DNA of 64,000 nt from Candidatus Competibacteraceae bacterium (GCA_016712625.1 JADJQQ010000001.1:558001-622000), one strand, 5' to 3'. Positions 51,106-61,135 are shown, counted from the first letter of the stretch. Numbers and translations are program-made. The notes: generated from the sequence alone by a model not told the origin.

Positions 51106-52554
51106 ATGTTTTCCCGCGCCATACCGCCCGCTGTTTTCGCCCGTCGTCGCCAGACGTTGATGGCGCGGATGGGGCCAGGCTCGATTGCCCTGCTACCCGC
51201 CGCGCCGTCCATGGCCCGCAATCGGGACGTGCATTATCCTTATCGCCAAGACAGCGATTTTTATTACCTGACCGGCTTCCCGGAACCGGAAGCCGTCGCG
51301 GTGCTCGCGCCGGGCGACGAACAAGAATTTCGGCTGTTTTGCCGCGAGCGCGACCCACAAATGGAAATCTGGCATGGTCGCCGGGCGGGACCGCAAGGGG
51401 CGATGGAACGCTACGGGGTGGATAACGCCCATCCCATCACCGAAATCGACCAGCGGTTGCCGTCTCTGCTGGAAAACCGCGAGCAAATTTTTTACGCCAT
51501 CGGCTATAACCCAGACTTCGACCGGCGGGTGATGGACTGGCTCAATCAGGTACGCGGCAAGGGGCGCTCCGGCGTGCGGGCGCCGGCGATGTTCGTGGCG
51601 CTGGACCATCTGCTACACGCCATGCGCTTATGCAAGGCACCGGAAGAAATCGCCGTGATGCGAGAATCAGCGCGTATCGCCGCTGAAGCGCACTGCCAAG
51701 CCATGCGAATTTGCCGGCCTGGGATGATGGAATACCAACTTGAGGCGGAAATCCTGCACACCTTTGTCCAAAACGGAGCGGGCTGGTCGTACCCGTCCAT
51801 CGTCGGTGGCGGCGACAACAGCTGCATCCTCCATTACACCGAGAACAATGCGCCGTTGCGCGACGGCGATATCGTCCTGATCGACGCCGGCGCGGAATTG
51901 GACGGCTATGCCTCCGACATCACCCGCAGTTTCCCGGTCAACGGCCGTTTTTCGGGCGAGCAACGCGCCATTTACGAATTGGTTCTGGCCTCGCAACAAG
52001 CGGCCATCGCTAAAGTTCGACCGGGGTGCCATTTTAACGAGCCACACGATGCGGCGGTGCGCACCTTGACCGAAGGACTGGCGGCTTTGGGATTGCTGCA
52101 CGGCGATGTCGAGGCGCTGATCAAGGAAGAGCGGCACAAACCGTTTTATATGCACCGCACCGGTCACTGGCTGGGCATGGACGTACATGATGTTGGCGAT
52201 TACAAAATCGGTGAGGATTGGCGAGTGTTTGAGCCGGGCATGGTTACCACCATTGAACCAGGACTCTACATTGCCGCGGGGGGCAAAATCATGGACGCGC
52301 ATTGGGCGCGGCTCGGCGTCTATCTTGAAGCCGAACTGGAAGAACGGTGGTGGCGGATCGGGATTCGCATTGAGGATGATGTACTGGTCACGGCGGAGGG
52401 CCATGAAATCCTCACCGAAGCCGCGCCCAAGGCAATCGACGACATCGAAGCCTTGATGCGACACCCATCGCTACCAGCGCCGGGCAAAAAAATCAAGACC
52501 TCAAAGCGTCGCGGTAATACAGCCATTCACGCCCTTCCCGCTACCGGCTTATGA
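51106..52554 (+). CDS. pepP: Xaa-Pro aminopeptidase (aminopeptidase P)
   Basis: 482 aa metallopeptidase that removes N-terminal residues before proline. N-terminal domain with VHYPYRQDSDFYYLTGFPEPEAV, C-terminal pita-bread domain with the dimetal ligands in LIDAGAELDGYASDITRSFPVNG, HRTGHWLGMDVHDVG, TIEPGLYI and RIEDDVLVT. The ATG at 51106 has GGAAGG upstream; a TTG two codons earlier is ignored. The stop overlaps ubiH by four bases. Confidence 0.96.
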   Translation: MFSRAIPPAVFARRRQTLMARMGPGSIALLPAAPSMARNRDVHYPYRQDSDFYYLTGFPEPEAVAVLAPGDEQEFRLFCRERDPQMEIWHGRRAGPQGAMERYGVDNAHPITEIDQRLPSLLENREQIFYAIGYNPDFDRRVMDWLNQVRGKGRSGVRAPAMFVALDHLLHAMRLCKAPEEIAVMRESARIAAEAHCQAMRICRPGMMEYQLEAEILHTFVQNGAGWSYPSIVGGGDNSCILHYTENNAPLRDGDIVLIDAGAELDGYASDITRSFPVNGRFSGEQRAIYELVLASQQAAIAKVRPGCHFNEPHDAAVRTLTEGLAALGLLHGDVEALIKEERHKPFYMHRTGHWLGMDVHDVGDYKIGEDWRVFEPGMVTTIEPGLYIAAGGKIMDAHWARLGVYLEAELEERWWRIGIRIEDDVLVTAEGHEILTEAAPKAIDDIEALMRHPSLPAPGKKIKTSKRRGNTAIHALPATGL

Positions 52555-53783
52555 CTCGCATCGATTACGATTTGCTCATCATTTGGGGTGGCATGGTCGG
52601 CGCCAGCCTGGCGTGCGCCTTGGCCGGTCTGGACTTGCGGGTTGGTTTGGTCGAAGCCGCGCCGTTCGCCGCCAGCGCTCACCCCAGTTATGATGACCGC
52701 ACGCTCGCCTTGGCCCAAGGCACGCGGCGGATTTTTCAAACCCTGGGCCTGTGGGACGCCTTGGCGTCGACCGCGACCCCGATCCAGCGCATCCACATCT
52801 CCGAACGGGGTGGCGCTGGCTTCGCTCACCTCGACTGTCGCGATGAGGGCGTGGATGCGCTCGGCTACGTGGCCGAGGCTCGCCTGATCGGCGCGGGGCT
52901 GCTGGCGAAACTGCCGACTCTGCCCGGACTGGAACTGCTGTGTCCCGCGCGGCTGGAGCAGATCATCATCGAACCGGACGCCGCTCGCGCCACCATCCGT
53001 TTCGGCGAGGAGCGCCTCGTCGAACGGCGCGCTCGGCTGGTTGTCGCCGCCGATGGTGCCCGCTCCCCGGTGCGCGAACAACTGGGCATCGCCGCGCTGC
53101 GGTGGGAATACGGCCAGCAAGCGGTGATCGCCAACGTTACCCCCGCGCTTCCCCATCGGCATGTCGCCTACGAACGTTTTACCGAGGACGGCCCGGTCGC
53201 GCTGCTGCCGATGAGCGAGGGACGTTGCGCGGTGGTCTGCACGGTGAACGACCCCGACGTTCCGGCCGTTTTAGCCTTGGACGATGCGGGATTCAGCACG
53301 CTGTTGCACCGCCGGTTTGGCGACCGGCTGGGTGATTTTTCACGCATCGGCCGCCGCCAAGCGTACCCGCTATTCCTACTGAAAGCCCGCGAACACGCCC
53401 GCCATCGCGCCGCTCTCATCGGCAACGCCGCGCATACCTTGCATCCGATCGCCGGACAGGGCTTCAATCTTGGCATCCGCGATGCGGCCGCCCTGGCCGA
53501 GGTGATCGCCGATGCCCGCCGCAACGATCAAGATATTGGCGATTTGGCGGTGCTCGACCGTTACGCCGACTGGCGGCGTTGGGATCAACGACAAACCATC
53601 GCTTTGACCGACGCGCTGACCCGCTTGTTCGTTAACCCGCTGCCGCCGGTGCGCATCTTCCGCAACTTGGGTTTGTTGGCCTTCGATTTTTGTCCCCCGG
53701 CCAAACGGTGGCTCACCCGCCAAACCATGGGGCTGGACGGGCGTCTGCCGAAGCTGGCGCGGGGCCTGCCGCTGACAGCCTGA
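52551..53783 (+). CDS. ubiH: 2-octaprenyl-6-methoxyphenol hydroxylase UbiH, altered FAD motif
   Basis: 410 aa flavin monooxygenase of ubiquinone synthesis. Class motifs: DDRTLALAQGTRRIF, VVAADGARSPVREQLGI, and ALIGNAAHTLHPIAGQGFNLGIRDAAALAEV, the second FAD-binding stretch. The first Rossmann motif, usually GGGMVGASLA, reads WGGMVGASLA: Trp replaces the first glycine of GxGxxG (residue ~12; TGG at about 52575-52577). One G-to-T change would cause it. Such a bulky residue against the FAD diphosphate should weaken binding, so either the gene is impaired or the base is wrong. Overlaps pepP. Confidence 0.9.
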   Translation: MTRIDYDLLIIWGGMVGASLACALAGLDLRVGLVEAAPFAASAHPSYDDRTLALAQGTRRIFQTLGLWDALASTATPIQRIHISERGGAGFAHLDCRDEGVDALGYVAEARLIGAGLLAKLPTLPGLELLCPARLEQIIIEPDAARATIRFGEERLVERRARLVVAADGARSPVREQLGIAALRWEYGQQAVIANVTPALPHRHVAYERFTEDGPVALLPMSEGRCAVVCTVNDPDVPAVLALDDAGFSTLLHRRFGDRLGDFSRIGRRQAYPLFLLKAREHARHRAALIGNAAHTLHPIAGQGFNLGIRDAAALAEVIADARRNDQDIGDLAVLDRYADWRRWDQRQTIALTDALTRLFVNPLPPVRIFRNLGLLAFDFCPPAKRWLTRQTMGLDGRLPKLARGLPLTA

Positions 53784-55060
53784 ATGGACAAGCCTGACCA
53801 CCGCTGCGTGGCGCTGAAACTGAACAATCACACCATGAATGACATCAACACCGATTACGATCTGATCATCGCCGGCGGCGGGATGGTAGGTTCGGCGCTG
53901 GCTTGCGCGTTGGGAGCAAGCGAACTGCGCATCGCGCTGTTGGAAAGTGCACCCTTGGCGTCAGTTCGACCGGGCGAACAGCTCGATAGCCGCGTATCGG
54001 CCATCAGTCGCGCTTCGCAACGGATTTTTGCCGCGGTCGGGGCCTGGAATGAGATGACGGCGTGGCGGGTCAGCCCATTTCGCGACATGCGGGTCTGGGA
54101 CAGCACCGGTTCAGGGCGAATTCATTTCGACAGCGCCGATATCGGGGAACCGTTGTTGGGCTGGATCGTCGAAAATCGGGTTATCCAGTTCGCCCTGCTG
54201 GAACGGGCGCGGCAATTACCGGCGGTGGACCTCTGCTGTCCGGCGGCGCTGGACAGCGCACAGCCCCTGGATAATGACCGCTGGCAAGTACAACTGAACG
54301 ATGGCCGCGTAGTGACCACGCGTTTGCTGGTCGGCGCGGATGGCGCGCAATCCAAAATTCGACAGCTGGCCGGTATCGGTGCCAGCGGTTGGGAATACGA
54401 CCAAAAAGCCGTGGTCGCCAACGTGCGCACCAGCGAATCGCATCAAGCAACGGCCTGGCAACGCTTCCTGCCCACCGGCCCGCTGGCGTTTCTGCCGCTG
54501 CATGACGGGCGCTGCTCCATCGTTTGGTCTACCACGCCCGCACAGGCCGATGCCTTGCTGGCCCTGGACGAACAGCCGTTCGGCGACGCGCTGGGGGAAG
54601 CCTTGGCGTGGCGGTTGGGTGCGATTGTCCAAGTCGGCGTCCGAGGCGCTTTTCCGCTGCGCTTGCAACATACTCATCACTATGTCAAACCCGGTCTGGC
54701 CCTGATTGGCGATGCGGCGCATGTCGTCCATCCACTGGCCGGCCAAGGGTTAATCTGGGACTGCTGGATGCCGCTACGCTAGCTGAAGTGATTCTGGACG
54801 CGGCCGCCAACCAGCAACAAATCGGTTCAATGAAAGTGCTGCGTCGCTACGAGCGCTGGCGCAAAGGCGACAATCTGTTGATGCTGGGCGTGATGGATAG
54901 CTTCAAACGGTTATTTGGCGCCTCCTTACCGCCCGCTCCCTTGCTGCGAAATATGGGTCTTAATCTGACGGATGCTATCCGACCCCTTAAAAACCGGATC
55001 GCCCGGCGCGCCATGGGGTTGGAAGGTGATTTGCCGCGCCTGGCGCGCCCAGTCTGGTAG
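53784..55060 (+). pseudogene. ubiI: UbiI/VisC-type FAD-dependent ubiquinone hydroxylase, frameshifted
   Basis: Relative of UbiI/UbiH. The first frame holds YDLIIAGGGMVGSALACALG, LDSRVSAISRASQRIF, LVGADGAQSKIRQLAGI and LALIGDAAHVVHPLAGQG, then reads out of phase to a stop at 54782. Restoring one G in GGGTTAATC near 54748 continues the protein as VNLGLLDAATLAEVI to a normal end at 55060, about 425 aa in all. The deletion is in a short G run, so a base-calling error is plausible. Starts at ATG 53784 directly after the ubiH stop; ATG 53835 is also possible. Expected to hydroxylate C5 of the prenylphenol ring. Confidence 0.85.
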
Positions 55061-55072
55061 CACTAACCCCCC

Positions 55073-55426
55073 ATGTCCGAGCACTTACTCTGCCGTCTGG
55101 ATGAACTGCCCGAAGGTGAAAGCAGGGGGTTCGCGGCCAAACCCGACGCCCGTTACGCCGACATTGTGGTGGTGCGCGCCCATCAAGGAATCTATGCTTA
55201 TCGCAATCGTTGCCCCCACACCGGCGCGCCGATGGAATGGGAACCTGACCGGTTTCTCGATTTCAGCGGAACGCTCATCCAGTGCGGAATTCACGGCGCT
55301 CTGTTCCGGTTCGATGACGGATACTGCATTGCCGGCCCTTGTGCCCGGCAGTCTTTACGGCGCATCGCCGTGATCGAACGCGACGGTTGGCTGGTGGCGC
55401 TTGAACCGTTGGAGCAGGCTTTGTGA
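55073..55426 (+). CDS. Rieske [2Fe-2S] protein
   Basis: 117 aa. The two Rieske halves are CPHTGAPMEW and CGIHGALFRF, giving the Cys2His2 ligand set, plus GPCARQSLRR. A small soluble ferredoxin of the nirD/naphthalene-dioxygenase type; the partner is unknown, but its position 12 bp after ubiI suggests an electron donor to a redox enzyme. Its stop overlaps the next start (GTGA). Confidence 0.88.
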   Translation: MSEHLLCRLDELPEGESRGFAAKPDARYADIVVVRAHQGIYAYRNRCPHTGAPMEWEPDRFLDFSGTLIQCGIHGALFRFDDGYCIAGPCARQSLRRIAVIERDGWLVALEPLEQAL

Positions 55427-56175
55427 GCGAACGTCCGGCCATCGAGGTCGAAAATTTGCGCAAGTATTACAGCTCGGTTCGAGCCGTTGATGGCATCAGT
55501 TTCGTCGTGGCGACTGGCGCGACTTGCGCGTTGCTGGGGGGCAATGGGGCCGGAAAAACCACTACCATCGCCATGCTGCTGGGTTTGTTGTTGCCGAGTC
55601 ACGGCCGGATTCACCTTCTGGGCGAGGAGATGCCGCGCCACCGCCAGCGAGTATTGCCCCGACTGAATTTCTCCTCACCCTACCTTGATCTGCCACAACG
55701 GTTGACGGTCGCGGAAAATTTAACAGTTTACGCTCGCTTGTATGGGGTGGGCCACGTCCCCGAACGCCTGGCGACGCTGGGCCGGGATTTGGACATCGAC
55801 GCCTTTTTCAAACGCCCCTACGGCAGTTTGTCGGCTGGACAGAAAACGCGGGTGGCTCTGGCCAAGGCGCTGCTGAACGAACCGGAAATCCTACTGCTCG
55901 ACGAACCCACCGCCTCGCTTGATCCCGATACCGCCGACCGAATACGTTCCATCCTGACCGACTACCGGGATCGGAGCGGCGCTACGCTATTGCTGGCTTC
56001 TCACAATATGGGCGAAGTCGAACGCCTCTGTGATCATGTGATCATGCTGCGGGCGGGCCGCATCGTCGCCACCGGCGCGCCGCGCGAATTGATCCAGCGT
56101 TTTGGCCGAAAAGACATGGAACAAGTATTTCTCGACATCGCCCGCGGCCTTCAACCTGGCGAGGCGGCGGCATGA
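55423..56175 (+). CDS. ABC transporter ATP-binding protein
   Basis: 250 aa. Walker A LGGNGAGKTT, Q-loop region, signature LSAGQKTR, Walker B ILLLDEPTASLDP and switch His in LLASHNMGEVE. The Gly-rich start VENLRKYYSSVRAVDGISF is the NodI/ABC-2 exporter type. GTG start at 55423; its end overlaps the permease ATG (ATGA). The pair should form a complete exporter; substrate unknown. Confidence 0.94.
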   Translation: MSERPAIEVENLRKYYSSVRAVDGISFVVATGATCALLGGNGAGKTTTIAMLLGLLLPSHGRIHLLGEEMPRHRQRVLPRLNFSSPYLDLPQRLTVAENLTVYARLYGVGHVPERLATLGRDLDIDAFFKRPYGSLSAGQKTRVALAKALLNEPEILLLDEPTASLDPDTADRIRSILTDYRDRSGATLLLASHNMGEVERLCDHVIMLRAGRIVATGAPRELIQRFGRKDMEQVFLDIARGLQPGEAAA

Positions 56176-56972
56176 ACGCGATCTCGCTGGCGCGCATTGG
56201 CGCGTTGGCGCTGCGCTATCTGTATCTGCTGCGCGGCTCCTGGATTCGGGTGGTCGAACTGGCGTATTGGCCCACGGTCCAGATGATTTTATGGGGCTTT
56301 ATCACGCAATATCTGGCCGGGCACAGCGACACGCTCAATCAAGCCGCCGGTCTGCTGCTATCTGGCGTATTGCTGTGGGATATTCTGTTTCGCAGCCAGT
56401 TGGGGTTGTCCGTGGTGTTCTTTGAGGAGCTACACTCGCGTAATTTGGGGCAACTGCTGATTAGCCCGCTGCAACCGGTCGAGCTCATTCTCTCGCTGAT
56501 GCTAGTGAGTTTGGCGCGCACCCTGATCGGGGTGGGCGTGGCGGTGATGCTGGCCATCCCCTTTTACGGTTTCAATTTATTCCAGCTCGGACTGCCGCTG
56601 CTCGGTTTCTTTCTCAATCTACTGCTGTTGGGTTGGGCTATTGGGCTGATGGTGTCAGCCTTGGTGTTACGCTATGGCATGGGGGCGGAAAGCATCGCTT
56701 GGGCGGCGATCTTCGCCATCGCGCCGTTGTGCGGCATCTACTATCCGGTCGCCACGCTGCCCAGCTGGCTGCAACCGCTATCCTGGGCGCTGCCGGCCAG
56801 CCATGTGTTTGAAGGGATGCGCGCTGTGTTGTTGCAACAGAACTTTCGGCTGGATTATCTCCTATACGCCCTGTTGCTAAATGGCGTTTATCTGGCTGTG
56901 GGCGTCAGTCTGTTCCTGATCGCCATCCACAAAGCGCGCGAACGAGGCTCACTGTTGCAATCGGGAGAATAA
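56172..56972 (+). CDS. ABC-2 type transporter permease
   Basis: 266 aa with about six membrane helices, including YLYLLRGSWIRVVELAYWPTVQMILWGFI, LLLSGVLLWDILFRSQ, and the C-terminal WLQPLSWALPASHVFEGMRAVLL typical of ABC-2/NodJ permeases. Partner of the preceding ATPase. Confidence 0.92.
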   Translation: MNAISLARIGALALRYLYLLRGSWIRVVELAYWPTVQMILWGFITQYLAGHSDTLNQAAGLLLSGVLLWDILFRSQLGLSVVFFEELHSRNLGQLLISPLQPVELILSLMLVSLARTLIGVGVAVMLAIPFYGFNLFQLGLPLLGFFLNLLLLGWAIGLMVSALVLRYGMGAESIAWAAIFAIAPLCGIYYPVATLPSWLQPLSWALPASHVFEGMRAVLLQQNFRLDYLLYALLLNGVYLAVGVSLFLIAIHKARERGSLLQSGE

Positions 56973-57154
56973 CCGCTCGCTCGGCAACATCTTACTAAAG
57001 GATTGCAGCCTTAAATAACCGGCTCGTGCGATTCCAGATACCGACCCTCGACGAGCTTTACTCTTGCTGTTATCTTATCCCCCCTTCGATTCCAGCCCTG
57101 CCATCACAGGCAGGTGTCAGGGTTATTTTACATCGATCAAAAAAGTACCAATCA

Positions 57155-57664
57155 ATGCAACTGATTGAAAAAACCATCGAAAAAACGATTCTTACGAGTC
57201 GTTGGCTACTAGCGCCGATCTATCTCGCGCTTGCCTCGATACTGGTGCTGTTCGGGATCAAGATCATCCAGGAAACCATCCACCTTTTCCAGAAAATACT
57301 GATCATTAGCGAGACCGAAATTATATTAGCCGTCTTATCCCTGATAGATCTAACGCTGATCGCCAATCTGCTGGTGATGGTCGTTCTCAGCGGCTACGAA
57401 ACTTTCGTGTCTACCATAGATATATCCGAAGGAGGAGAAAAACCCTCTTGGCTTGGCAAGGTGGATGCTGGGACTTTGAAGATTAAGGTTGCCATGGCGA
57501 TTGTGGCGATTTCTTCCATTCATCTACTCAAGTCATTCATGAATCTGAACCAGGGTGAGGAGAAAGAGATATTCTGGTTGGTTGTGGTCCATCTGACCTT
57601 CGTGATTTCGGCCCTGCTGATGGCGCTAGTCGATAAAATCGCATTCTCCCACCACCGGCATTAG
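57155..57664 (+). CDS. yqhA: UPF0114 (YqhA) family membrane protein
   Basis: 169 aa, four membrane segments. IEKTILTSRWLLAPIYLAL, LTLIANLLVMVVLSGYETFVS and KVAMAIVAISSIHLLKSFM are the YqhA landmarks. Function unknown. ATG 57155 is chosen to match family length (E. coli 164 aa); the frame is open further upstream to 57026. Convergent with the large channel gene, six bases apart. Confidence 0.9.
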   Translation: MQLIEKTIEKTILTSRWLLAPIYLALASILVLFGIKIIQETIHLFQKILIISETEIILAVLSLIDLTLIANLLVMVVLSGYETFVSTIDISEGGEKPSWLGKVDAGTLKIKVAMAIVAISSIHLLKSFMNLNQGEEKEIFWLVVVHLTFVISALLMALVDKIAFSHHRH

Positions 57665-57670
57665 CCCGCG

Positions 57671-60600
57671 TTAGGATTTATTAAGCTGAACAGGCGTTGG
57701 CGTGGATCGCGGCTCGGCTGTCGGCGCTTCAGAGGATTTGATGTGTTTCGGCCAGCCGCGCAGATGCACCTCGCGCTGTGGAAATGGAATCTCGATCTGA
57801 TTGGCGCGTAACACCGCAATGATACGGCTATGCAGTTCGTGCGTGAGCGACAGGCGATTCACCAATTCTCGCACGAAGACCCGCACCTCAAACTCCAGCG
57901 CGCTTTCGCCGAACTTCAAAAACAGCACGGCCGGGGCCGGATCGTTGAGCACCAAAGGATGGGAAGTCGCTACTTCCAATAACAGGTCGTGAACCCGCGC
58001 TGGATCGCTATCGTAGGACACGCCCACTGGCACGATAATTCGGGTGATGGAATCGTTCCGGGTCCAATTGATCAAGGCGCTGGTGATAAAGGTCTTATTG
58101 GGAACGATGATTTCCTTGCGGTCCCAATCCACCAAGGTGGTGGCCCGAATATGGATGCGCGCCACCGTACCGCTCTGATCGCCCAACGTGACGGTATCGC
58201 CCACGCGAATCGGTCGTTCCAGCAGCAAAATCAAGCCAGAGATGAAATTAGCGAAAATCTCCTGCAACCCAAACCCCAGACCGACGCTAAGCGCCGCGAC
58301 CAGCCACTGCACACGCTCCCAGTTGACGCCGATGATACTGAGCGCCACCACCAGCCCCACACCAACGATCAGATAGCGCACAATAGTGATGATGGCATTG
58401 CGGTTACCGGGGTCCACCGTCAATCGCCGCAACACAACCAATTCCAATACGCCGGGCAAATTGTGGGCCATCAGGCGAACCAGCACTAACAAAACAGCCG
58501 CAACCAGTAAGCTGCCGAGAGTAATATCCACCACTTGAGAGCCGGCGGCGGATTGCAGCGTTTGCTGCCACAGCGCAATTTCATTGAGTACGGCGAACGC
58601 CGGGACCAGCCCTTCCCAAATTTGCCACAAGCCAAAACCCAATCCCAACCAGACCAGCAGATTCATGATGCCGCGGGTCTGTTCGTTGATGGTGGTCAGA
58701 TCCAAATCGGGGACTTGCAATAGCTCTGGCGGTATGCTCTCTCCTGATGGCAGGGTCGCTTCCTTGGTGGCGCGGGCCGCCAGTTGCGCCTCTCGCTTGG
58801 CCAGCGCCCGCTGTAAAGCCAAACGCCGCTGACTGATATTCAACCAGCGCACGAACAAATTGACCAACACCAACAGACCCAGCAACAACCAGGCGGTCCA
58901 CATCATCCGGCCCCGCAATTGGAGGGCGGTATAGTAATAGCCAGACAAGGCCAACAAAGCCAAGAACAAATAACTGCCGACAACCCCCCAATACCAAGCG
59001 TAGCGCGTCCGCCAGATTAGCGTTTTCGTGTAACTGTCGGCGAGCGCGCCGATCAGCGGCTGGGTGGGGCTCAACACCCGCCCCAGCAAGGCCGCCAACG
59101 CTAACATCCCGCCAAAAAACGCCAGTCGGCCGAGGGTATTGCTATAGAGTGGGTCGGCTTGGGCATCACAAAGTTGGACGAGCAACGCGCTGAGCGATCC
59201 GACCCACACAAACCAGTAGAGATGGCGGCGCGCGTGGCGGCAACCTGCTTCAGCCCAGCCAAAATGCGCGATGGCGATGCCCCGAGGGCGACAAAGCTGG
59301 CGCAAGAGGGTGATGTTCAAGACGATGGCCGCCGCGGCGAAAAGACCATCTTTCAACCCTTGCGAGAATTCGGCGGCGTTGCCGGAAACCTTCAGCAACC
59401 AAGCCAGCCCAGCCAGCAAGAAGGGCCACGGCAAGGCCAGCAACACGGTAATGGTCAAGGCGCGAGCGGTCAGGCCAAAACTGTCGCGCCGGACATCGCC
59501 GATCAAATCCACCCCTTCGGTTAAACGCCTGATCAGCGGCCGGCGGTAATACAGCAACGCCAACAACAACAACCCGCCGAGGGCGGCCAACTCAGGCCGA
59601 TTTAGCGCGCCACGGCTCAGGTTTTGCCAAACTTCCCACCAGTGGGCAGGCTCAAGCAGCCAATCCAACGCCAGACCAAAATTGCTCAGCCATTCGGCAT
59701 TGAGCGGTGAACTGCTGCGTACCCACAATAAGTGTCGGTCCAGCAGCTCGCCATACAAACGGGCCTGTTCGGCCAATTTGCGTTGGACATCGTCGAGAGC
59801 GACCAGCCCCGTAATGAGATTGGCGTAACTGCCGCCAAGTTTCTCCAGAAGCGCTTGGCGGCTCGCCAATAGCGGGCCTAATTCCGCTGTGACGGCTTGA
59901 CGCTGGGTTTCGGTCCATTGGGGGTCGAAACCCTCGGCGATTTTTTTCAGAGTACCCTGTTCGTCGCGAACCTGGTGCAAGGTCTCATTGCCACGGTATT
60001 GTTCCAGCCGCGCCTGAATAAGACGCTGCTGGAGCTGGCCAGCATTGCGCTGGTATTGGCTAACATCCGGCAGATTCCGACGTTCTTCCAGCAAGATCGG
60101 GCCGATGGCATCGCTGGAACCAGCGATGCTGAGTTGTTGCCTGACCCCCAGCATCCGCTCGCTCAGCTGTGACAAGCGATCGCTGATCCGCGCTTGTTCA
60201 GTTTGGGCTGCATCGCTCTGTTGGACGATATCCGCCAACCGGCGGCTGAGAGCGGTATTTTCGTCGGCGACGGTTTGCACAATAGCCGGTTTGGCGGCGA
60301 CTTCCTGTTTCGCTTGGGCGGTTTGGTGTACGACGGCTGCCGCTTCGTCGCGGCGGTAAGCATTCAATAGATCTTGCAACTGCTGAGTCCGCGTCCGAGC
60401 TTGGGTCACATCGCGCGCGGCGGCGGTGCGCTGGGCGTTCAACAATTCAAAACGGGCGTCATAACTCAGCCGCTCCTGCTCCAGAGCGGCGATCTGCTGG
60501 TTTAAAGCCTGTCGCTGCGCCCCCGCCAATAGCAGTCGCGCTTCAGCGATCAAAGGTGTAACAACCGAGGAGCCGAACGTTCGCACCCTGCTTTCCAAAT

Positions 60601-61135
60601 CAGCGAGTTGCTGAGTCAAACTGTCAAATTCGACCGGAATGGCCTTGGGACGCGCTTGCTGCACGCTCAGCTGTTGATCCAGCTCCATCAACTGTTTTTG
60701 CGCGTTGCTCAAGTCAGTCTGCGTTTGCGTCAACTGTTGCGACAATTCGTCCGCGGGCAGATTGGCAGGCGGTGGAGATGGCGATTCACTACCCAGTTTT
60801 TGGCGCAGGCGGATCGCTTCGGCAGGCGCCGATTGTTGCATCTGCTGAAAATAAGCAATGTTGTCAGCATAATTTTTTGCCGCCTGTAGTTGGCTAAGCG
60901 CTTGCTGATAAAACTCCTGTGCTTGCTTGCGCTCGTCGTCGGGCATATCACGGTTGGCGGCCAGCGCCGTCAGCTTGGCCTGGATTTGTTCCATGGTTGG
61001 CCCGCCCGCTGCTGAAGAAACCACCTCCGACCCCGATACGGGCCGGTCGGTGCGCGCGGGCGCGGCAAGGCCAATCTGGAAACCGCACAGCACCAGGATC
61101 AATAACGCAACACGAGACGGCCAAGCGACTTGCAT
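57671..61135 (-). CDS. mscK: Large mechanosensitive channel, MscK/KefA type
   Basis: 1154 aa. Signal peptide to about residue 24, a long periplasmic coiled-coil-rich region (about 45-460: QLTQTQTDLSNAQKQLMEL, QQIAALEQERLSYDARFEL), about eight membrane helices (520-850), and the MscS core near 900-1110: VGLGFGLQEIFANFISGLILLLERPIRVGD, GTVARIHIRATTLVDWDRKEIIVPNK, PVGVSYDSDP. Opens under membrane tension to release solutes; E. coli MscK (1120 aa) is also K+-gated, and MscM (YjeP) has the same layout, so the exact orthologue is uncertain. Confidence 0.9.
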   Translation of the reverse strand: MQVAWPSRVALLILVLCGFQIGLAAPARTDRPVSGSEVVSSAAGGPTMEQIQAKLTALAANRDMPDDERKQAQEFYQQALSQLQAAKNYADNIAYFQQMQQSAPAEAIRLRQKLGSESPSPPPANLPADELSQQLTQTQTDLSNAQKQLMELDQQLSVQQARPKAIPVEFDSLTQQLADLESRVRTFGSSVVTPLIAEARLLLAGAQRQALNQQIAALEQERLSYDARFELLNAQRTAAARDVTQARTRTQQLQDLLNAYRRDEAAAVVHQTAQAKQEVAAKPAIVQTVADENTALSRRLADIVQQSDAAQTEQARISDRLSQLSERMLGVRQQLSIAGSSDAIGPILLEERRNLPDVSQYQRNAGQLQQRLIQARLEQYRGNETLHQVRDEQGTLKKIAEGFDPQWTETQRQAVTAELGPLLASRQALLEKLGGSYANLITGLVALDDVQRKLAEQARLYGELLDRHLLWVRSSSPLNAEWLSNFGLALDWLLEPAHWWEVWQNLSRGALNRPELAALGGLLLLALLYYRRPLIRRLTEGVDLIGDVRRDSFGLTARALTITVLLALPWPFLLAGLAWLLKVSGNAAEFSQGLKDGLFAAAAIVLNITLLRQLCRPRGIAIAHFGWAEAGCRHARRHLYWFVWVGSLSALLVQLCDAQADPLYSNTLGRLAFFGGMLALAALLGRVLSPTQPLIGALADSYTKTLIWRTRYAWYWGVVGSYLFLALLALSGYYYTALQLRGRMMWTAWLLLGLLVLVNLFVRWLNISQRRLALQRALAKREAQLAARATKEATLPSGESIPPELLQVPDLDLTTINEQTRGIMNLLVWLGLGFGLWQIWEGLVPAFAVLNEIALWQQTLQSAAGSQVVDITLGSLLVAAVLLVLVRLMAHNLPGVLELVVLRRLTVDPGNRNAIITIVRYLIVGVGLVVALSIIGVNWERVQWLVAALSVGLGFGLQEIFANFISGLILLLERPIRVGDTVTLGDQSGTVARIHIRATTLVDWDRKEIIVPNKTFITSALINWTRNDSITRIIVPVGVSYDSDPARVHDLLLEVATSHPLVLNDPAPAVLFLKFGESALEFEVRVFVRELVNRLSLTHELHSRIIAVLRANQIEIPFPQREVHLRGWPKHIKSSEAPTAEPRSTPTPVQLNKS

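Noticed and set aside
51667..52464. 265-aa minus-strand frame over pepP
   Set aside because: Antisense shadow; the plus strand encodes all metal-binding motifs of aminopeptidase P.
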